From contig NVWA01000027.1 of assembly GCA_002746535.1 (NCBI GenBank), positions 1-64,000 on the forward strand: a DNA stretch of 64,000 bases, read 5' to 3'. Both the position numbers and the translations under genes were made by a program. Shown piece by piece: positions 36,005 through 44,887 of the stretch. Source of the DNA: Planctomycetota bacterium. Its GTDB lineage: Bacteria; Planctomycetota; GCA-2746535. The stretch's first letter is position 1; each line of letters starts with the position of its first letter. The notes beneath the pieces are model-generated. The model was not told the origin of the DNA. It worked only from the letters and a program-made list of their open reading frames with translations, and searched no databases.

Positions 36005-37720
36005 TCAAGATTGGCCATAATCAGAATGAGTGATTTGTAAGATTTCTTCAATAGTAGTTAAGCCTTTAATAACCTTATATATTCCATCACTTCTCAAACT
36101 TATCAGTCCTTTTTTCAAGGCCACTTTTTTAATGGCAGAAGCAGACTCTTTTCTAATGATCATTTCTCTAATTGTATCATTCATCACTAATGTTTCTGAT
36201 ATTACAGATCGTCCTGTGAATCCTCTATGCGAGCATTTTTCACATCCTTTTGCACGATAAATAGGATTATCTTTAATTGTTTCCTTATCTAATCCTAAAT
36301 TTTCAAGCTCTTTTTCGAGAGGCTCATAAGCTTCTTTACAATGTGGACACAATAATCTAATTAATCTTTGAGCAATGACCCCAACGACACTGGAACATAT
36401 CAAATATGGTTCTACCCCTAAATCTAATAATCTAGCAACAGCTCCTGAAGCATCATTAGTGTGTAATGTTGAGAAAACCATATGACCAGTCAAAGAAGAT
36501 TGGATCGCAATATTTGCAGTATCTAAATCCCTAATTTCACCAACCATTATGATATCAGGATCTTGGCGAACAAATGTTTTAAGACCTGTACTAAATGTCA
36601 AATCTTTTTTAGGTTCAACCTGAACCTGACTAATTCCTTTTAACTGATATTCAATTGGATCTTCAATCGTCATAATATTTAATTTTTCAGCATCGATCTT
36701 CGACAAAAATGAATACAGACTTGTTGTTTTCCCACTCCCTGTCGGTCCCGTAACCAATAAAATTCCATATGAAGAATTAATTAAGTTTTCAATTGTTGGT
36801 CTTTGATTTTCACTAAATCCTAAATCTTCAATACTCATCAAGGCTGTTGATTTATCTAAAATTCTAAGAACAGCTCTTTCACCAAAAATGGTTGGCACTA
36901 CCGAAATACGTAAATCAATTTCACGGTCAGCATATTTAATTGTTGATCGTCCATCTTGCGGTGACCTTCTCTCGGCAATATTCATTTTACCACGAACTTT
37001 TATTCTACTGATCACGGCATCTTTAATAGCACTTGGTATATCTTGGATATCTTCAAGTTGACCGTCAACTCTGATTCTAATTCGCATACCATTTTCGGTT
37101 GGATGAAAATGAATATCAGAAGCTCTTTCTTTTAATGCTTTTGCAATGACAGAGTTTACTAATTTTACAATTGGAGGTTTATTAGCAATATCTGTCAGAT
37201 CTTCCGTTTCTTCAATTTCTTTTAAAACATTACTTAATGTATCTGATGAAAAATCATCCATTACAGAATCAAATTCACCATCAGCTTTTTGGTAAGCTCT
37301 ACTGATTAAATTTTCAACTTCTTTTTGGCTAGCAACTACAGGTTCAACGTCATAACCAATAATATTGGAAATTTCATCAATCGATTGAAAATCAAATGGC
37401 CTATAAGTAGCCACACGCATCACATTCTCATCAATTCCAATGCCAATAATTTTTCTTCTTCGAGCTAGAGATACAGAAACCAATTCAGAAAATTCCACTG
37501 GCACAGAATATTCTTTTAATTCTTCTTTAAATTCAAGGTCACAACTCTTTGCAATAAGTTTTAAAATAACCTCCTCAGGTTCTTTTGTCTTTTCAATTAA
37601 AACTTCTTCCCAGGATTTGCCTTCTTCGTATACATCTCTGGCCACATCATCTTTATTAGAATCATTCAACACACCATTATCAATGAAGTATTGTAATATT
37701 GATGTTTCTTTTTTAATCAT
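36005..37720 (-). CDS. gspE: GspE/PilB-type secretion or pilus ATPase
   Basis: A 571-residue hexameric ATPase of type II secretion/type IV pili. An N-terminal MshEN-like domain (residues about 1-150) precedes the N2 domain (KERASDIHFHPTENGMRIRIRVDGQ). The core has Walker A GPTGSGKTTSLY, Asp box TIEDPIEYQLKG, Walker B IIMVGEIRDLDTA and His box TGHMVFSTLHTNDA. A four-Cys zinc site (CPHC and CEKC) lies near 460-490, as in true extension ATPases. It is encoded 14 bp after a secretin gene. No pilin, GspF or prepilin peptidase lies in the window, so the rest of the apparatus is elsewhere. Confidence 0.94.
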   Translation of the reverse strand: MIKKETSILQYFIDNGVLNDSNKDDVARDVYEEGKSWEEVLIEKTKEPEEVILKLIAKSCDLEFKEELKEYSVPVEFSELVSVSLARRRKIIGIGIDENVMRVATYRPFDFQSIDEISNIIGYDVEPVVASQKEVENLISRAYQKADGEFDSVMDDFSSDTLSNVLKEIEETEDLTDIANKPPIVKLVNSVIAKALKERASDIHFHPTENGMRIRIRVDGQLEDIQDIPSAIKDAVISRIKVRGKMNIAERRSPQDGRSTIKYADREIDLRISVVPTIFGERAVLRILDKSTALMSIEDLGFSENQRPTIENLINSSYGILLVTGPTGSGKTTSLYSFLSKIDAEKLNIMTIEDPIEYQLKGISQVQVEPKKDLTFSTGLKTFVRQDPDIIMVGEIRDLDTANIAIQSSLTGHMVFSTLHTNDASGAVARLLDLGVEPYLICSSVVGVIAQRLIRLLCPHCKEAYEPLEKELENLGLDKETIKDNPIYRAKGCEKCSHRGFTGRSVISETLVMNDTIREMIIRKESASAIKKVALKKGLISLRSDGIYKVIKGLTTIEEILQITHSDYGQS

Positions 37721-37734
37721 TACGTTTTCTCAAT

Positions 37735-39786
37735 TTATTTTTTAATGAACGTCTTTGGATAGAAACTAGAATCTGATAATCCAGACCCTTTTAATTGGGC
37801 ATTTGCCCAGATCTTTTCTTTCATTTCTTTATAAAAAACTTCATCAGACTCAAAAGACAAACCTAAATCATGGGCATACTTTTCAGCATCATTAAACGTA
37901 GAAATAATATAAGGAGAAATAAATATATATATATTTGAATGAGTCCTATTTCTTCTTTGGGATTTAAATAAATTTCCAAGAATAGGGATTTTTGAGAGTA
38001 ATGGTACACCAGTTTCCTCAATACCTTTTGTATAATTCGACAACCCTCCAATAGCCACTACACCTTTATCTGGAACAGTGACAACTGTTTTTGCTTGTCG
38101 GGAACTTTGTGCTGGAGGAGTTCCATTGCCACCAGTACCGATGAAAGAACTGACATTTACACTGACATCAAGTATTACATATCTCTCAGCATCTTTTCTG
38201 CTAGGAGAGTTAATAGTTGGTTTTATTTGTAATGTTATGGGAGCCTTGCTAAAATCAACACTTTGAGTTGTCACTGAATTTGCACCAGTGCTAGTTGTTT
38301 GAAATGGAACAGACTGCTCAATTGTTATACTAGCTGTTTGATTATCATTGGCCATAATAGAAGGCTGTGCAATGGAATGAACGTCGCTATCTGTCTGTGA
38401 AGCATTTAAAATAAATGGCAAGGCTTCTTGAGAGCCATAAGTAACACCTATTAAAAGAGAATTAATATTGGGCACTTTGCCAGGTGCATTGCCATCAATA
38501 TTTAAAGTTGATTGATTATTTGAACTTATAAATGGATTAATTTTACCGGCGACATTAGTTCTCGAGGCATTAATGGCAGCTAATTCTACCGATAATTCCC
38601 AAGCTTTAGATTCACTCATCTCAACTATGGATCCAACTATCATAACTTGATCACGCCTAATATCCAATTGCTCAATAATTTTTAAAAGATAATTATATTG
38701 GTCACTATCTGCACCAATAATCAAAAGTGCATTAATATTTTTTTCTGCTACTATAGTGGGAACATCATCTCTATTACGTCCAGTAGTTGGCAGATTGCCC
38801 CTAATTCTACTATTCGGTTTTTTCGCCTTTATCCGTTGGTATAGATTGTTTAGCGTAGCAGCTACTTCTTCTGCTTTTGCATTTTTTAATTTATAAAAAC
38901 TTATCTCTGTATTTAATGGATTTTCTTTTGTAGGCTGATCTAGCTTTAAAAGTAAACCTTTAATTTCATCAATTTGTTTATCAGTTCCTTTTACTATTAT
39001 TTGCATGGTTCTGTCATCAGGAATTAAAATTGGGGGTTGAGATTGCGAACTTTTACTCACACGTTTTGTTCGTAATTCTTTTATTCTACTGGTTATTTCT
39101 TTTGGTAATGTATGTTCCACTTTAAGAATTTCTATGCGGGTTGTATCTCCAGGAATATCCAATATCTTAATTAGCTCTGTTAAATATCTAATTGTCGATT
39201 TAGGAGCAATAATCATCAATCCATTATTGCTTGACAGTTGATGAAATTGAACATTCTTTTTTGTCGTTTGGGTGAATGGTCTTAGTACTTTTACAATTTC
39301 AAATGGTGGAACATAAGTAGTAGTTATCATTTTAATAGACATTTCATCTTGCGTTATATCATCATCTTTTTCTAAATCACCAGGCTTAAGTAAATTAATA
39401 TTAAAGGTAGGCGTCACAGATGATTTAATAACTAATAAAAACGGTCCATTTAAAACAATAGATAATCCATTAAGACTAAGAAACCTTTCTATCAAATGAA
39501 ATTCATAGTATTTATCATCGGTGTTTTCTTTTATCTGAGAGGCGACTACTTTAAAAGATGTAGATTTATTTATCGAAGAATCATATAGAATTTTTTTGTT
39601 CCTATACTTGGGAGGACCAACAGCATTAATAGCTTCAATTAATGCTACTAAAGGCATTTCTCTTTTAGACGTTGTAAAAATTTGGGTGACTGTTTTTTTT
39701 ATTTTGGTTTTTGTTTTTGTTTTATCTTGAGCACACACCGATAGTGATAAAAATAAAATCAATAAAAGCATTACAATATTTTTCAT
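37735..39786 (-). CDS. GspD/PilQ-family outer-membrane secretin
   Basis: A 683-residue secretin with a signal peptide (MKNIVMLLLILFLSLSVCAQ). Periplasmic N-domains include repeated KH-like N1/N2 folds (KMITTTYVPPFEIVKVLRPF; FYKLKNAKAEEVAATLNNLY). The C-terminal multimer-forming domain is marked by VTVPDKGVVAIGGL and the signature GVPLLSKIPILGNLF. It would form the gated outer-membrane channel for the GspE-driven system. The two LysM proteins directly upstream could help to hold it at the cell wall. A lysine-rich N-terminal stretch follows the signal peptide. Confidence 0.92.
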   Translation of the reverse strand: MKNIVMLLLILFLSLSVCAQDKTKTKTKIKKTVTQIFTTSKREMPLVALIEAINAVGPPKYRNKKILYDSSINKSTSFKVVASQIKENTDDKYYEFHLIERFLSLNGLSIVLNGPFLLVIKSSVTPTFNINLLKPGDLEKDDDITQDEMSIKMITTTYVPPFEIVKVLRPFTQTTKKNVQFHQLSSNNGLMIIAPKSTIRYLTELIKILDIPGDTTRIEILKVEHTLPKEITSRIKELRTKRVSKSSQSQPPILIPDDRTMQIIVKGTDKQIDEIKGLLLKLDQPTKENPLNTEISFYKLKNAKAEEVAATLNNLYQRIKAKKPNSRIRGNLPTTGRNRDDVPTIVAEKNINALLIIGADSDQYNYLLKIIEQLDIRRDQVMIVGSIVEMSESKAWELSVELAAINASRTNVAGKINPFISSNNQSTLNIDGNAPGKVPNINSLLIGVTYGSQEALPFILNASQTDSDVHSIAQPSIMANDNQTASITIEQSVPFQTTSTGANSVTTQSVDFSKAPITLQIKPTINSPSRKDAERYVILDVSVNVSSFIGTGGNGTPPAQSSRQAKTVVTVPDKGVVAIGGLSNYTKGIEETGVPLLSKIPILGNLFKSQRRNRTHSNIYIFISPYIISTFNDAEKYAHDLGLSFESDEVFYKEMKEKIWANAQLKGSGLSDSSFYPKTFIKK

Positions 39787-39800
39787 AATAGATTTCCTAA

Positions 39801-40649
39801 TTATTTTCCTAATCCTGGCAATGTTAATTTTTGACCAATTTTTAGCCTATCTAAATTAACTTTTGGATTCGCCAATTTAACGTCCTTAAGATATTTATAA
39901 CTTCCATAATATTTTTGAATAATCAGAGATGCAATATCCCCTTTTTTTACTAGATAAACAATATCATGATCACTCAATACTAAATTTGATTTTAAAAGAG
40001 GTTTTGGTTTTGAAATTTTATTGTTTAGGTTTTTCAAACTAGGTAATTTAATTTTCTGTCCAATTTTTAAATTAATTGATTGAAGACCATTATTTGCCTT
40101 TGAAATATCAATATGTTTTTGACCATCCAAATAATAGAATAATGCTATTTTAGTCAAATTATCACCTTCTTTTATTGTATAAATGATATCTTCCATTAGT
40201 TCCTTGTTTAACGGTTCTATCACAATTTCCTTAGGTGGCTTTACAATTTTTTTGTCATTTATTGGTAGGCTAATCTCACCTGAGACTTCTTTGTTTTCGT
40301 TAATTGGATTATCGTTTTTATCATTATTTGTAATTTGATCTATTTCTAGGCCTAAGGTCTTATCAGTAGTAGTTTCTTTAATAATATTGTTTTCATCAGA
40401 TTGGTCATTAACGTTGCTTTCATCATTATTGAAATCAATATAATCCAAAGAAGTTTCATCATTTTTATCAGCTTGATAATCTTTAGCTTTAATTTCTGCC
40501 ACTTTTAAATTAATTGGAATACTTCCTTCCATAATTTCAATATTTTTATTAGTAGGATCATTAAATGAAGGAGTCGTAAATGCAACGAAGAAGAGACAAA
40601 CAATTACAGATCCAAAAACTACTATTCCTATTTTTAAATCGCTATTCAT
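39801..40649 (-). CDS. LysM-repeat membrane protein (two LysM)
   Basis: A 282-residue protein anchored by an N-terminal helix at about 6-25 (IGIVVFGSVIVCLFFVAF). A polar, acidic linker follows, then two LysM modules at about 160-208 (YTIKEGDNLTKIALFYY ... IGQKIKLP) and 232-279 (YLVKKGDIASLIIQKYY ... IGQKLTLPGL). LysM modules bind N-acetylglucosamine-containing polymers such as peptidoglycan. It precedes the secretin and GspE genes with 14-15 bp gaps, so it probably belongs to that apparatus. A near-consensus promoter lies 39-66 nt upstream. Confidence 0.9.
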   Translation of the reverse strand: MNSDLKIGIVVFGSVIVCLFFVAFTTPSFNDPTNKNIEIMEGSIPINLKVAEIKAKDYQADKNDETSLDYIDFNNDESNVNDQSDENNIIKETTTDKTLGLEIDQITNNDKNDNPINENKEVSGEISLPINDKKIVKPPKEIVIEPLNKELMEDIIYTIKEGDNLTKIALFYYLDGQKHIDISKANNGLQSINLKIGQKIKLPSLKNLNNKISKPKPLLKSNLVLSDHDIVYLVKKGDIASLIIQKYYGSYKYLKDVKLANPKVNLDRLKIGQKLTLPGLGK

Positions 40650-40722
40650 TGGGATTGATTTTCATGATTTTAGTTGAAAAAGAAAGAATTCTAAAAGTTC
40701 TTAACTTATAGTCAAGGTGAAA
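40650..40722 (-). repeat. Duplicated promoter region, copy 1
   Basis: The roughly 70 bp before the two-LysM gene are closely similar to 41351..41422, offset by exactly 700 bp. Together with the paralogous coding sequences, this indicates a tandem duplication covering promoter and 5' gene portion. Confidence 0.8.
40688..40715 (-). promoter_or_regulatory. Promoter of LysM-secretin-GspE operon (TTGACT-N16-TAGAAT)
   Basis: On the minus strand a -35 TTGACT (40710-40715) and -10 TAGAAT (40688-40693) are separated by 16 bp. They lie 39 nt before the start codon. The same boxes and spacer length are kept in the duplicated copy 700 bp away although flanking bases have drifted, which supports function. 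Confidence 0.7.
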
Positions 40723-40769
40723 GGATCGCTTTATTCACTTGTATATTTTATAAATCAAATTGAATTTAA

Positions 40770-41348
40770 TTAAATTCCCACGAAAGCGTAATGACCAAAA
40801 AAGAAATAGAATTTTGCAATATTTGAAAGCTCATCACTTTCTTTAATTGTATAAAGAATGTCTTTGTTTTTTGAATCTTTTAGCCCTTTTTTTTCATCAA
40901 CAGATACTCTTAATACTTTCTTTTCTTTTATAATGTCATGGATTGCTCTATGATTTATAACTTCAGGGACATTTAAAGATTTTTCATGGTAGTGTATTAG
41001 CGAATTTTGTGGTTTAGAAATTCTTGTGATTAACTTTTCTTTGAAAGAATAGCTATGTACTACTTCATTTTCAGTAATATGTTCTAACTTTTGATCTTTA
41101 GATAAAGCTTTACTAATTTTATGGTTGTCATCAAGAACAACATAATCCAAGGAAAAATCGTCTTTAAAGTCACTATTCAAATTATATTGACTATTTTTAT
41201 GAACAGTTAAATTATTATTAGCTTTGAGTTTATGTGTCAACTCAATTGAGGATGAGCTTTTATCTCTCGGAGTTGTGAAGGCTACGAAAAAGAAACACAT
41301 TACGATTGTAACCAAAACAACAAAACCTATTTTCAAATCACCATTCAT
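40770..41348 (-). CDS. Truncated tandem paralogue of the LysM protein
   Basis: A 192-residue protein clearly related to the next gene. Its N-terminus MNGDLKIGFVVLVTIVMCFFFVAFTTP matches MNSDLKIGIVVF..CLFFVAFTTP, and SLDYVVLDDN matches SLDYIDFNND. It ends inside the first LysM module (YTIKESDELSNIAKFYFFFG, then a short unrelated tail), so it has no complete LysM and lacks the second one. It keeps its own promoter copy and an open frame over most of its length. It may be a decaying duplicate or a short variant that competes with the full protein in the membrane. Confidence 0.75.
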   Translation of the reverse strand: MNGDLKIGFVVLVTIVMCFFFVAFTTPRDKSSSSIELTHKLKANNNLTVHKNSQYNLNSDFKDDFSLDYVVLDDNHKISKALSKDQKLEHITENEVVHSYSFKEKLITRISKPQNSLIHYHEKSLNVPEVINHRAIHDIIKEKKVLRVSVDEKKGLKDSKNKDILYTIKESDELSNIAKFYFFFGHYAFVGI

Positions 41349-41350
41349 AA

Positions 41351-41422
41351 TTAATTGATTTTCATGATAATAATTGAAAATGATAATATTCTAAAATATC
41401 TTAACTTATAGTCAAGATGAAA
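41351..41422 (-). repeat. Duplicated promoter region, copy 2
   Basis: This is the direct repeat partner of 40650..40722, exactly 700 bp away. Runs such as TTGATTTTCATGAT and TTAACTTATAGTCAAG are identical between the copies. Confidence 0.8.
41388..41415 (-). promoter_or_regulatory. Promoter of the truncated LysM gene (TTGACT-N16-TAGAAT)
   Basis: On the minus strand TTGACT (41410-41415), a 16-bp spacer and TAGAAT (41388-41393) lie 40 nt before the ATG. The layout is identical to the copy in front of the full-length LysM gene. Confidence 0.7.
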
Positions 41423-41525
41423 GTAATCCATTATTTTGTTAAAATAATTATCATCCGACTAAAACGAATTGAATGTTAAAACATGGAAAATATAATGTTT
41501 AGAAAAGAAATAGCAGATATAAAAT

Positions 41526-41552
41526 TTGTACAAATAGACACATTAATATAAT
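41526..41552 (+). promoter_or_regulatory. Possible rny promoter
   Basis: TTGTAC followed after 15 bp by a perfect TATAAT lies about 150 nt before rny. The spacer is short and the region AT-rich, so the match is tentative. Confidence 0.35.
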
Positions 41553-41703
41553 AGATAAACTAACAATATTAATTAAACCTTTATTCAGGATTAGAAATCG
41601 ACTTTTTTTGTCTAAATCAACCTAATAATTTTCTATTTGCATATATATCTGCTTGTTTCTTTTATAGTTTTATTTTAATTTTAAATTCTAGAGAAGGAAA
41701 TAA

Positions 41704-43266
41704 ATGGAACCTACCTATTTAATACCATGTGTAATATCAGGCGTAATAAGTTTGATCTGTGGTTTTTTTGCATCAAATTTTTTAACTAAATCTAAGTTCA
41801 ACGCACTTGAAGCTTCCGAGAAAAAAAGATACGAGGATCTTATAGAAGCGAAAGAAGTTAAATTCAAAGGCGAAGCAAAATTAGAAGCTCAAGACGATGC
41901 AAAAAAGTTTAAAGATGACATACAAAAAGAACTTCAGGATAAAAGAGAAAGCCTAAAAGGACTAGAAAAACAAATTCAAAAAAGAGAAGATGTAATAGAA
42001 AAAAGGGCTGAATGGGTAGAATCCCAAGAAAAAAATATTAAATCAAACGAAGAAAAAAATGAAACGGTTAAAGTTAAATTAGATGAACGATCTAAAGAGA
42101 TTCAAAATATAGTAGATAGAGAGAAGGCGGAACTATATAAAATTTCGAATTTAAGTCTTGCGGACGCAAAAGATTTATTATTAACAAAAATTAAAGATGA
42201 AGTAGAGACTGAATCTTCTCAAATCATCAGGGATAATCTTGAAAAAATTGAAGAGGATTCCGAAAAAAATGCCCAAAAAATAATCGGATTAGCGATAACT
42301 AGATTAGCCAGCCAAGTTACAGCAGAAACAACTACATCAACACTAGATCTACCAAGTGATGATTTGAAAGGGAAAATAATTGGACGAGAAGGTCGAAATA
42401 TTCGTGCATTTGAAAAAGCTACTGGAGTAGATTTAATCGTAGATGACACACCTGGGGTTATCATCTTATCCTCATTCGATATATTAAGAAGAGAAGTTGC
42501 AAAAAGGTCTATGCAAACATTATTAAAAGATGGAAGAATTCATCCTGCAAGAATTGAGGAAGTCGTTAGAGGAATAGAAGAAACCCTTGAGAAGGAATTG
42601 ATTGAAATAGGAACTAAAACATGTCAGGAAATGCGTATTGGTAAAATGCACCCAAAATTAAGATACTATTTAGGGAAAATGAAATACAGAACAAGTTATG
42701 GTCAAAGTATGTTAAGTCATAGCAAAGAAGTAGCTGATATTTGTGCCTCTTTAGCAGGAGAATTAAAAGTAGATATAACTGTGGCAAAAAGAGCTGGATT
42801 ATTGCATGATATTGGAAAAGCCGCTGATCAGGAGATGGAAGGAACTCACCCTCAAATTGGTTCAGAATTAACTAAAAAGTATGATGAACACCCTTATATA
42901 GTTAATGCTGTTGCTTCCCACCATGAAGATGTTGAAATGATTAGCATTTATTCATTTTTAACTATGGCTGCGGATGCGATTTCATCGGCGAGGCCTGGGG
43001 CTAGAAGAGAAACCTCAGAATCATATATTAAAAGACTTGAAAACTTAGAAGCAATTGCAAATGATTTTGATGGGGTTGAACAAACTTTTGCTATTCAAGC
43101 AGGACGAGAGATTAGAGTTTTAACTGATTCATCAAAAATTTCTGATGAAAAAGCAACCATTCTTGCTAGGGATATTGCCAATCGAATTGAAAATGAAATG
43201 CAATATCCAGGCCATGTAAAAGTTACTGTCTTAAGAGAATTAAGAGTAGAGGTATTTGCTAAATAA
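41704..43266 (+). CDS. rny: Ribonuclease Y
   Basis: A membrane-anchored endoribonuclease that starts mRNA decay. The 520-residue protein has an N-terminal membrane helix (about 6-25), a long charged coiled coil (about 35-190) and a KH RNA-binding domain (GKIIGREGRNIRAFEKATG, near 220-240). The HD phosphohydrolase domain (LLHDIGKAADQEMEGTHPQIG with HHEDVE) is about 335-425. The C-terminus ends with YPGHVKVTVLRE. Order and length are typical. SD GAAGGAAA precedes the ATG. It is co-directional with the PPCDC-like gene 15 bp downstream. Confidence 0.97.
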   Translation: MEPTYLIPCVISGVISLICGFFASNFLTKSKFNALEASEKKRYEDLIEAKEVKFKGEAKLEAQDDAKKFKDDIQKELQDKRESLKGLEKQIQKREDVIEKRAEWVESQEKNIKSNEEKNETVKVKLDERSKEIQNIVDREKAELYKISNLSLADAKDLLLTKIKDEVETESSQIIRDNLEKIEEDSEKNAQKIIGLAITRLASQVTAETTTSTLDLPSDDLKGKIIGREGRNIRAFEKATGVDLIVDDTPGVIILSSFDILRREVAKRSMQTLLKDGRIHPARIEEVVRGIEETLEKELIEIGTKTCQEMRIGKMHPKLRYYLGKMKYRTSYGQSMLSHSKEVADICASLAGELKVDITVAKRAGLLHDIGKAADQEMEGTHPQIGSELTKKYDEHPYIVNAVASHHEDVEMISIYSFLTMAADAISSARPGARRETSESYIKRLENLEAIANDFDGVEQTFAIQAGREIRVLTDSSKISDEKATILARDIANRIENEMQYPGHVKVTVLRELRVEVFAK

Positions 43267-43281
43267 TTTTAAGGAAATTTT

Positions 43282-43827
43282 CTGAAATCAAAACCAAATA
43301 TATTATTGGGAATCACAGGAAGTGTTGCAACTATAAAGGTCAATGAATTAAATGATTTATTATGTTCATGGGCAAATGTTAAAATTATAGCAACTAAGTC
43401 TTCTTTAAATTTCATTAATAAGAATGAAAATAAATTAGCCATAATTACCGATGAAAATGAGTGGAATACTTGGTCTGAAATAGGAGATCAAGTACTTCAC
43501 ATCGAACTTCGAAAATGGGCCGACATTTTTTGTATCGCACCTCTTTCTGCAAATACTCTCGCAAAATTAGACCATGGGTTATCTGATAATTTACTAACAT
43601 GTGTTGCAAGAGCTTGGGATTTCAAAAAACCAATTTACATATGCCCTGCAATGAATACTTTCATGTGGAACCACCCTATCACAAATACACAACTAACCCA
43701 GTTAAAATCTTGGGGATATGAAATTATAGATCCAATAGAAAAAGAGTTGGCTTGTGGCGATATAGGCTTAGGCGCGATGGAAAATCCTGAAGTTATTAAT
43801 GATCTTTTAAAGAAACATATTATGTAA
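43282..43827 (+). CDS. Phosphopantothenoylcysteine decarboxylase, eukaryote-like, probable CTG start
   Basis: A stand-alone PPCDC (HAL3/CoaC-type flavoprotein) for coenzyme A synthesis. Segments are LLGITGSVATIK (FMN-binding start), the catalytic-His block VLHIELRKWADIFCIAPLSANTLAKL, DNLLTCVARAWD, CPAMNTFMWNHPI and the flap ACGDIGLGAM. These match animal and fungal PPCDC more than the N-terminal half of bacterial CoaBC, and no CoaB half follows. No ATG or GTG precedes the conserved N-terminus. An in-frame CTG at 43282 has SD AAGGA six bases upstream and restores residues LKSKPNILLGITG. The TTG at 43306 would remove the first strand. Confidence 0.85.
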   Translation: MKSKPNILLGITGSVATIKVNELNDLLCSWANVKIIATKSSLNFINKNENKLAIITDENEWNTWSEIGDQVLHIELRKWADIFCIAPLSANTLAKLDHGLSDNLLTCVARAWDFKKPIYICPAMNTFMWNHPITNTQLTQLKSWGYEIIDPIEKELACGDIGLGAMENPEVINDLLKKHIM

Positions 43828-43836
43828 CTTCTGCTT

Positions 43837-44499
43837 TTATTTTTCTGCTTCAAAAGCATACGCTAAAGGGAAGTTTTCAGCTTTTACCCGAGGGTGATTT
43901 TTAAATAACCTATTAATTAATGTATCTAAAATAATTCCAAAATAGGTAATAACAAAAATTAGTACTTTTATTTTAAAAACGCCAACGTATTGAGAAATAC
44001 CAGCTGAGAAAGGTCCAAAACCAAGATTAGTAATTCTAATATTACTAAAACCCGCTTGTTTAAATATTTTTTCTAATGAGGATTTCGTAAAACGAAAATT
44101 GTCATCTGGATCAGGATGAATTTGATATAAAAAAGGCACACTTCCATAAAGTTTCCCGTTCTTCTTCAATATTCTACAAGTTTCATTCGCACAATTCTGA
44201 AAATCAAAAAGATGTTCGAGTACATATATCAATATTAAAAAATCCTGAGACTCATTCTCTAATGGAATTGTTTTCTCTAAGTCTACTTGCAAGACATCAT
44301 CAGATTGTGGATTTAAGTCAGAAAACATTAAATTACAATCATCATCTTTTTTTAAGAATCTATAATAAGAAGACTTTCCATTTCTAGCACCTAGATCAAC
44401 ACCATTACCTTTTAAAATAATACTTGAGGCCCATAAATTTGTTAAAGTTCTTAATAGAGTTTTACCTCTTAATATTTCTTTCCATAAGGTTTTAATCAA
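43837..44499 (-). CDS. Class I SAM-dependent methyltransferase
   Basis: A 220-residue methyltransferase of the type-11 group. The SAM loop reads GVDLGARNGKSS, then LMFSDLNPQS and the motif IYVLEHLFDFQN. The HPDPDDNFRFTKSSLEKIF segment is often seen in methyltransferases near sugar or lipid synthesis genes. Its substrate is unknown. The start is TTG (44499) with SD GGAG. It is the last gene after rbfA and is convergent with the PPCDC gene, whose stop lies 9 bp away. Confidence 0.85.
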   Translation of the reverse strand: MIKTLWKEILRGKTLLRTLTNLWASSIILKGNGVDLGARNGKSSYYRFLKKDDDCNLMFSDLNPQSDDVLQVDLEKTIPLENESQDFLILIYVLEHLFDFQNCANETCRILKKNGKLYGSVPFLYQIHPDPDDNFRFTKSSLEKIFKQAGFSNIRITNLGFGPFSAGISQYVGVFKIKVLIFVITYFGIILDTLINRLFKNHPRVKAENFPLAYAFEAEK

Positions 44500-44540
44500 T
44501 TATAGCTCCAACATAATATCATATTTATTTTAGAAAATAT

Positions 44541-44873
44541 TTAAGCTGTATCTTCAGTGACTTCATTATCACCGAAGTCGCTATCCTCTTTACAAAAGAA
44601 TTGAATTTCTGGAACAAATTTGATTTGCAATGCTTTACCGACTTGTCTTCTCAAATAACCTTTCGCTTGATCTAAAGCTCTCTGAGTGGTTCTTTTATTG
44701 GCATCACTACCAAGAACAGAGTAATAAATTTTAGCAATTTTTAAATCTGGTGTAATATCAACTGAAAGAATTGTAATAAAACCTATTCTCGGATCGCTTA
44801 ATTCTTTAATAGTAATTGCTATTTCTTGTTTGATAAATGCACTAACTTTATTCTGACGGCGTTCAGTGGCCAA
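44541..44873 (-). CDS. rbfA: Ribosome-binding factor A
   Basis: RbfA helps 30S subunit maturation, binding near helix 1 of 16S rRNA. The 110-residue KH-like protein shows RRQNKVSAFIKQEI, ISDPRIGFITI-like LSDPRIGFITILSVDITPD and ALDQAKGYLRRQVGKAL. It starts at TTG (44873) with an SD (GGTAGG) that begins in the infB stop region, which suggests coupling. Order nusA-infB-rbfA is the classical one. Confidence 0.95.
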   Translation of the reverse strand: MATERRQNKVSAFIKQEIAITIKELSDPRIGFITILSVDITPDLKIAKIYYSVLGSDANKRTTQRALDQAKGYLRRQVGKALQIKFVPEIQFFCKEDSDFGDNEVTEDTA

Positions 44874-44887
44874 GAGTAATTACCTAC

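Larger units (their letters stand above)
41349..41703. other. Divergent intergenic region, 355 bp
   Basis: This gap lies between the truncated LysM gene (minus) and rny (plus). It contains the second copy of the duplicated promoter at its left end and a possible rny promoter at 41526-41552. The remainder is AT-rich, with no frame or stable structure that I could support. Confidence 0.5.

Noticed and set aside
40770-41348. Calling the short LysM paralogue a pseudogene outright
   Set aside because: It keeps a promoter, an intact frame and a conserved membrane anchor; truncation alone does not prove loss of function, so it is listed as a CDS with a note.
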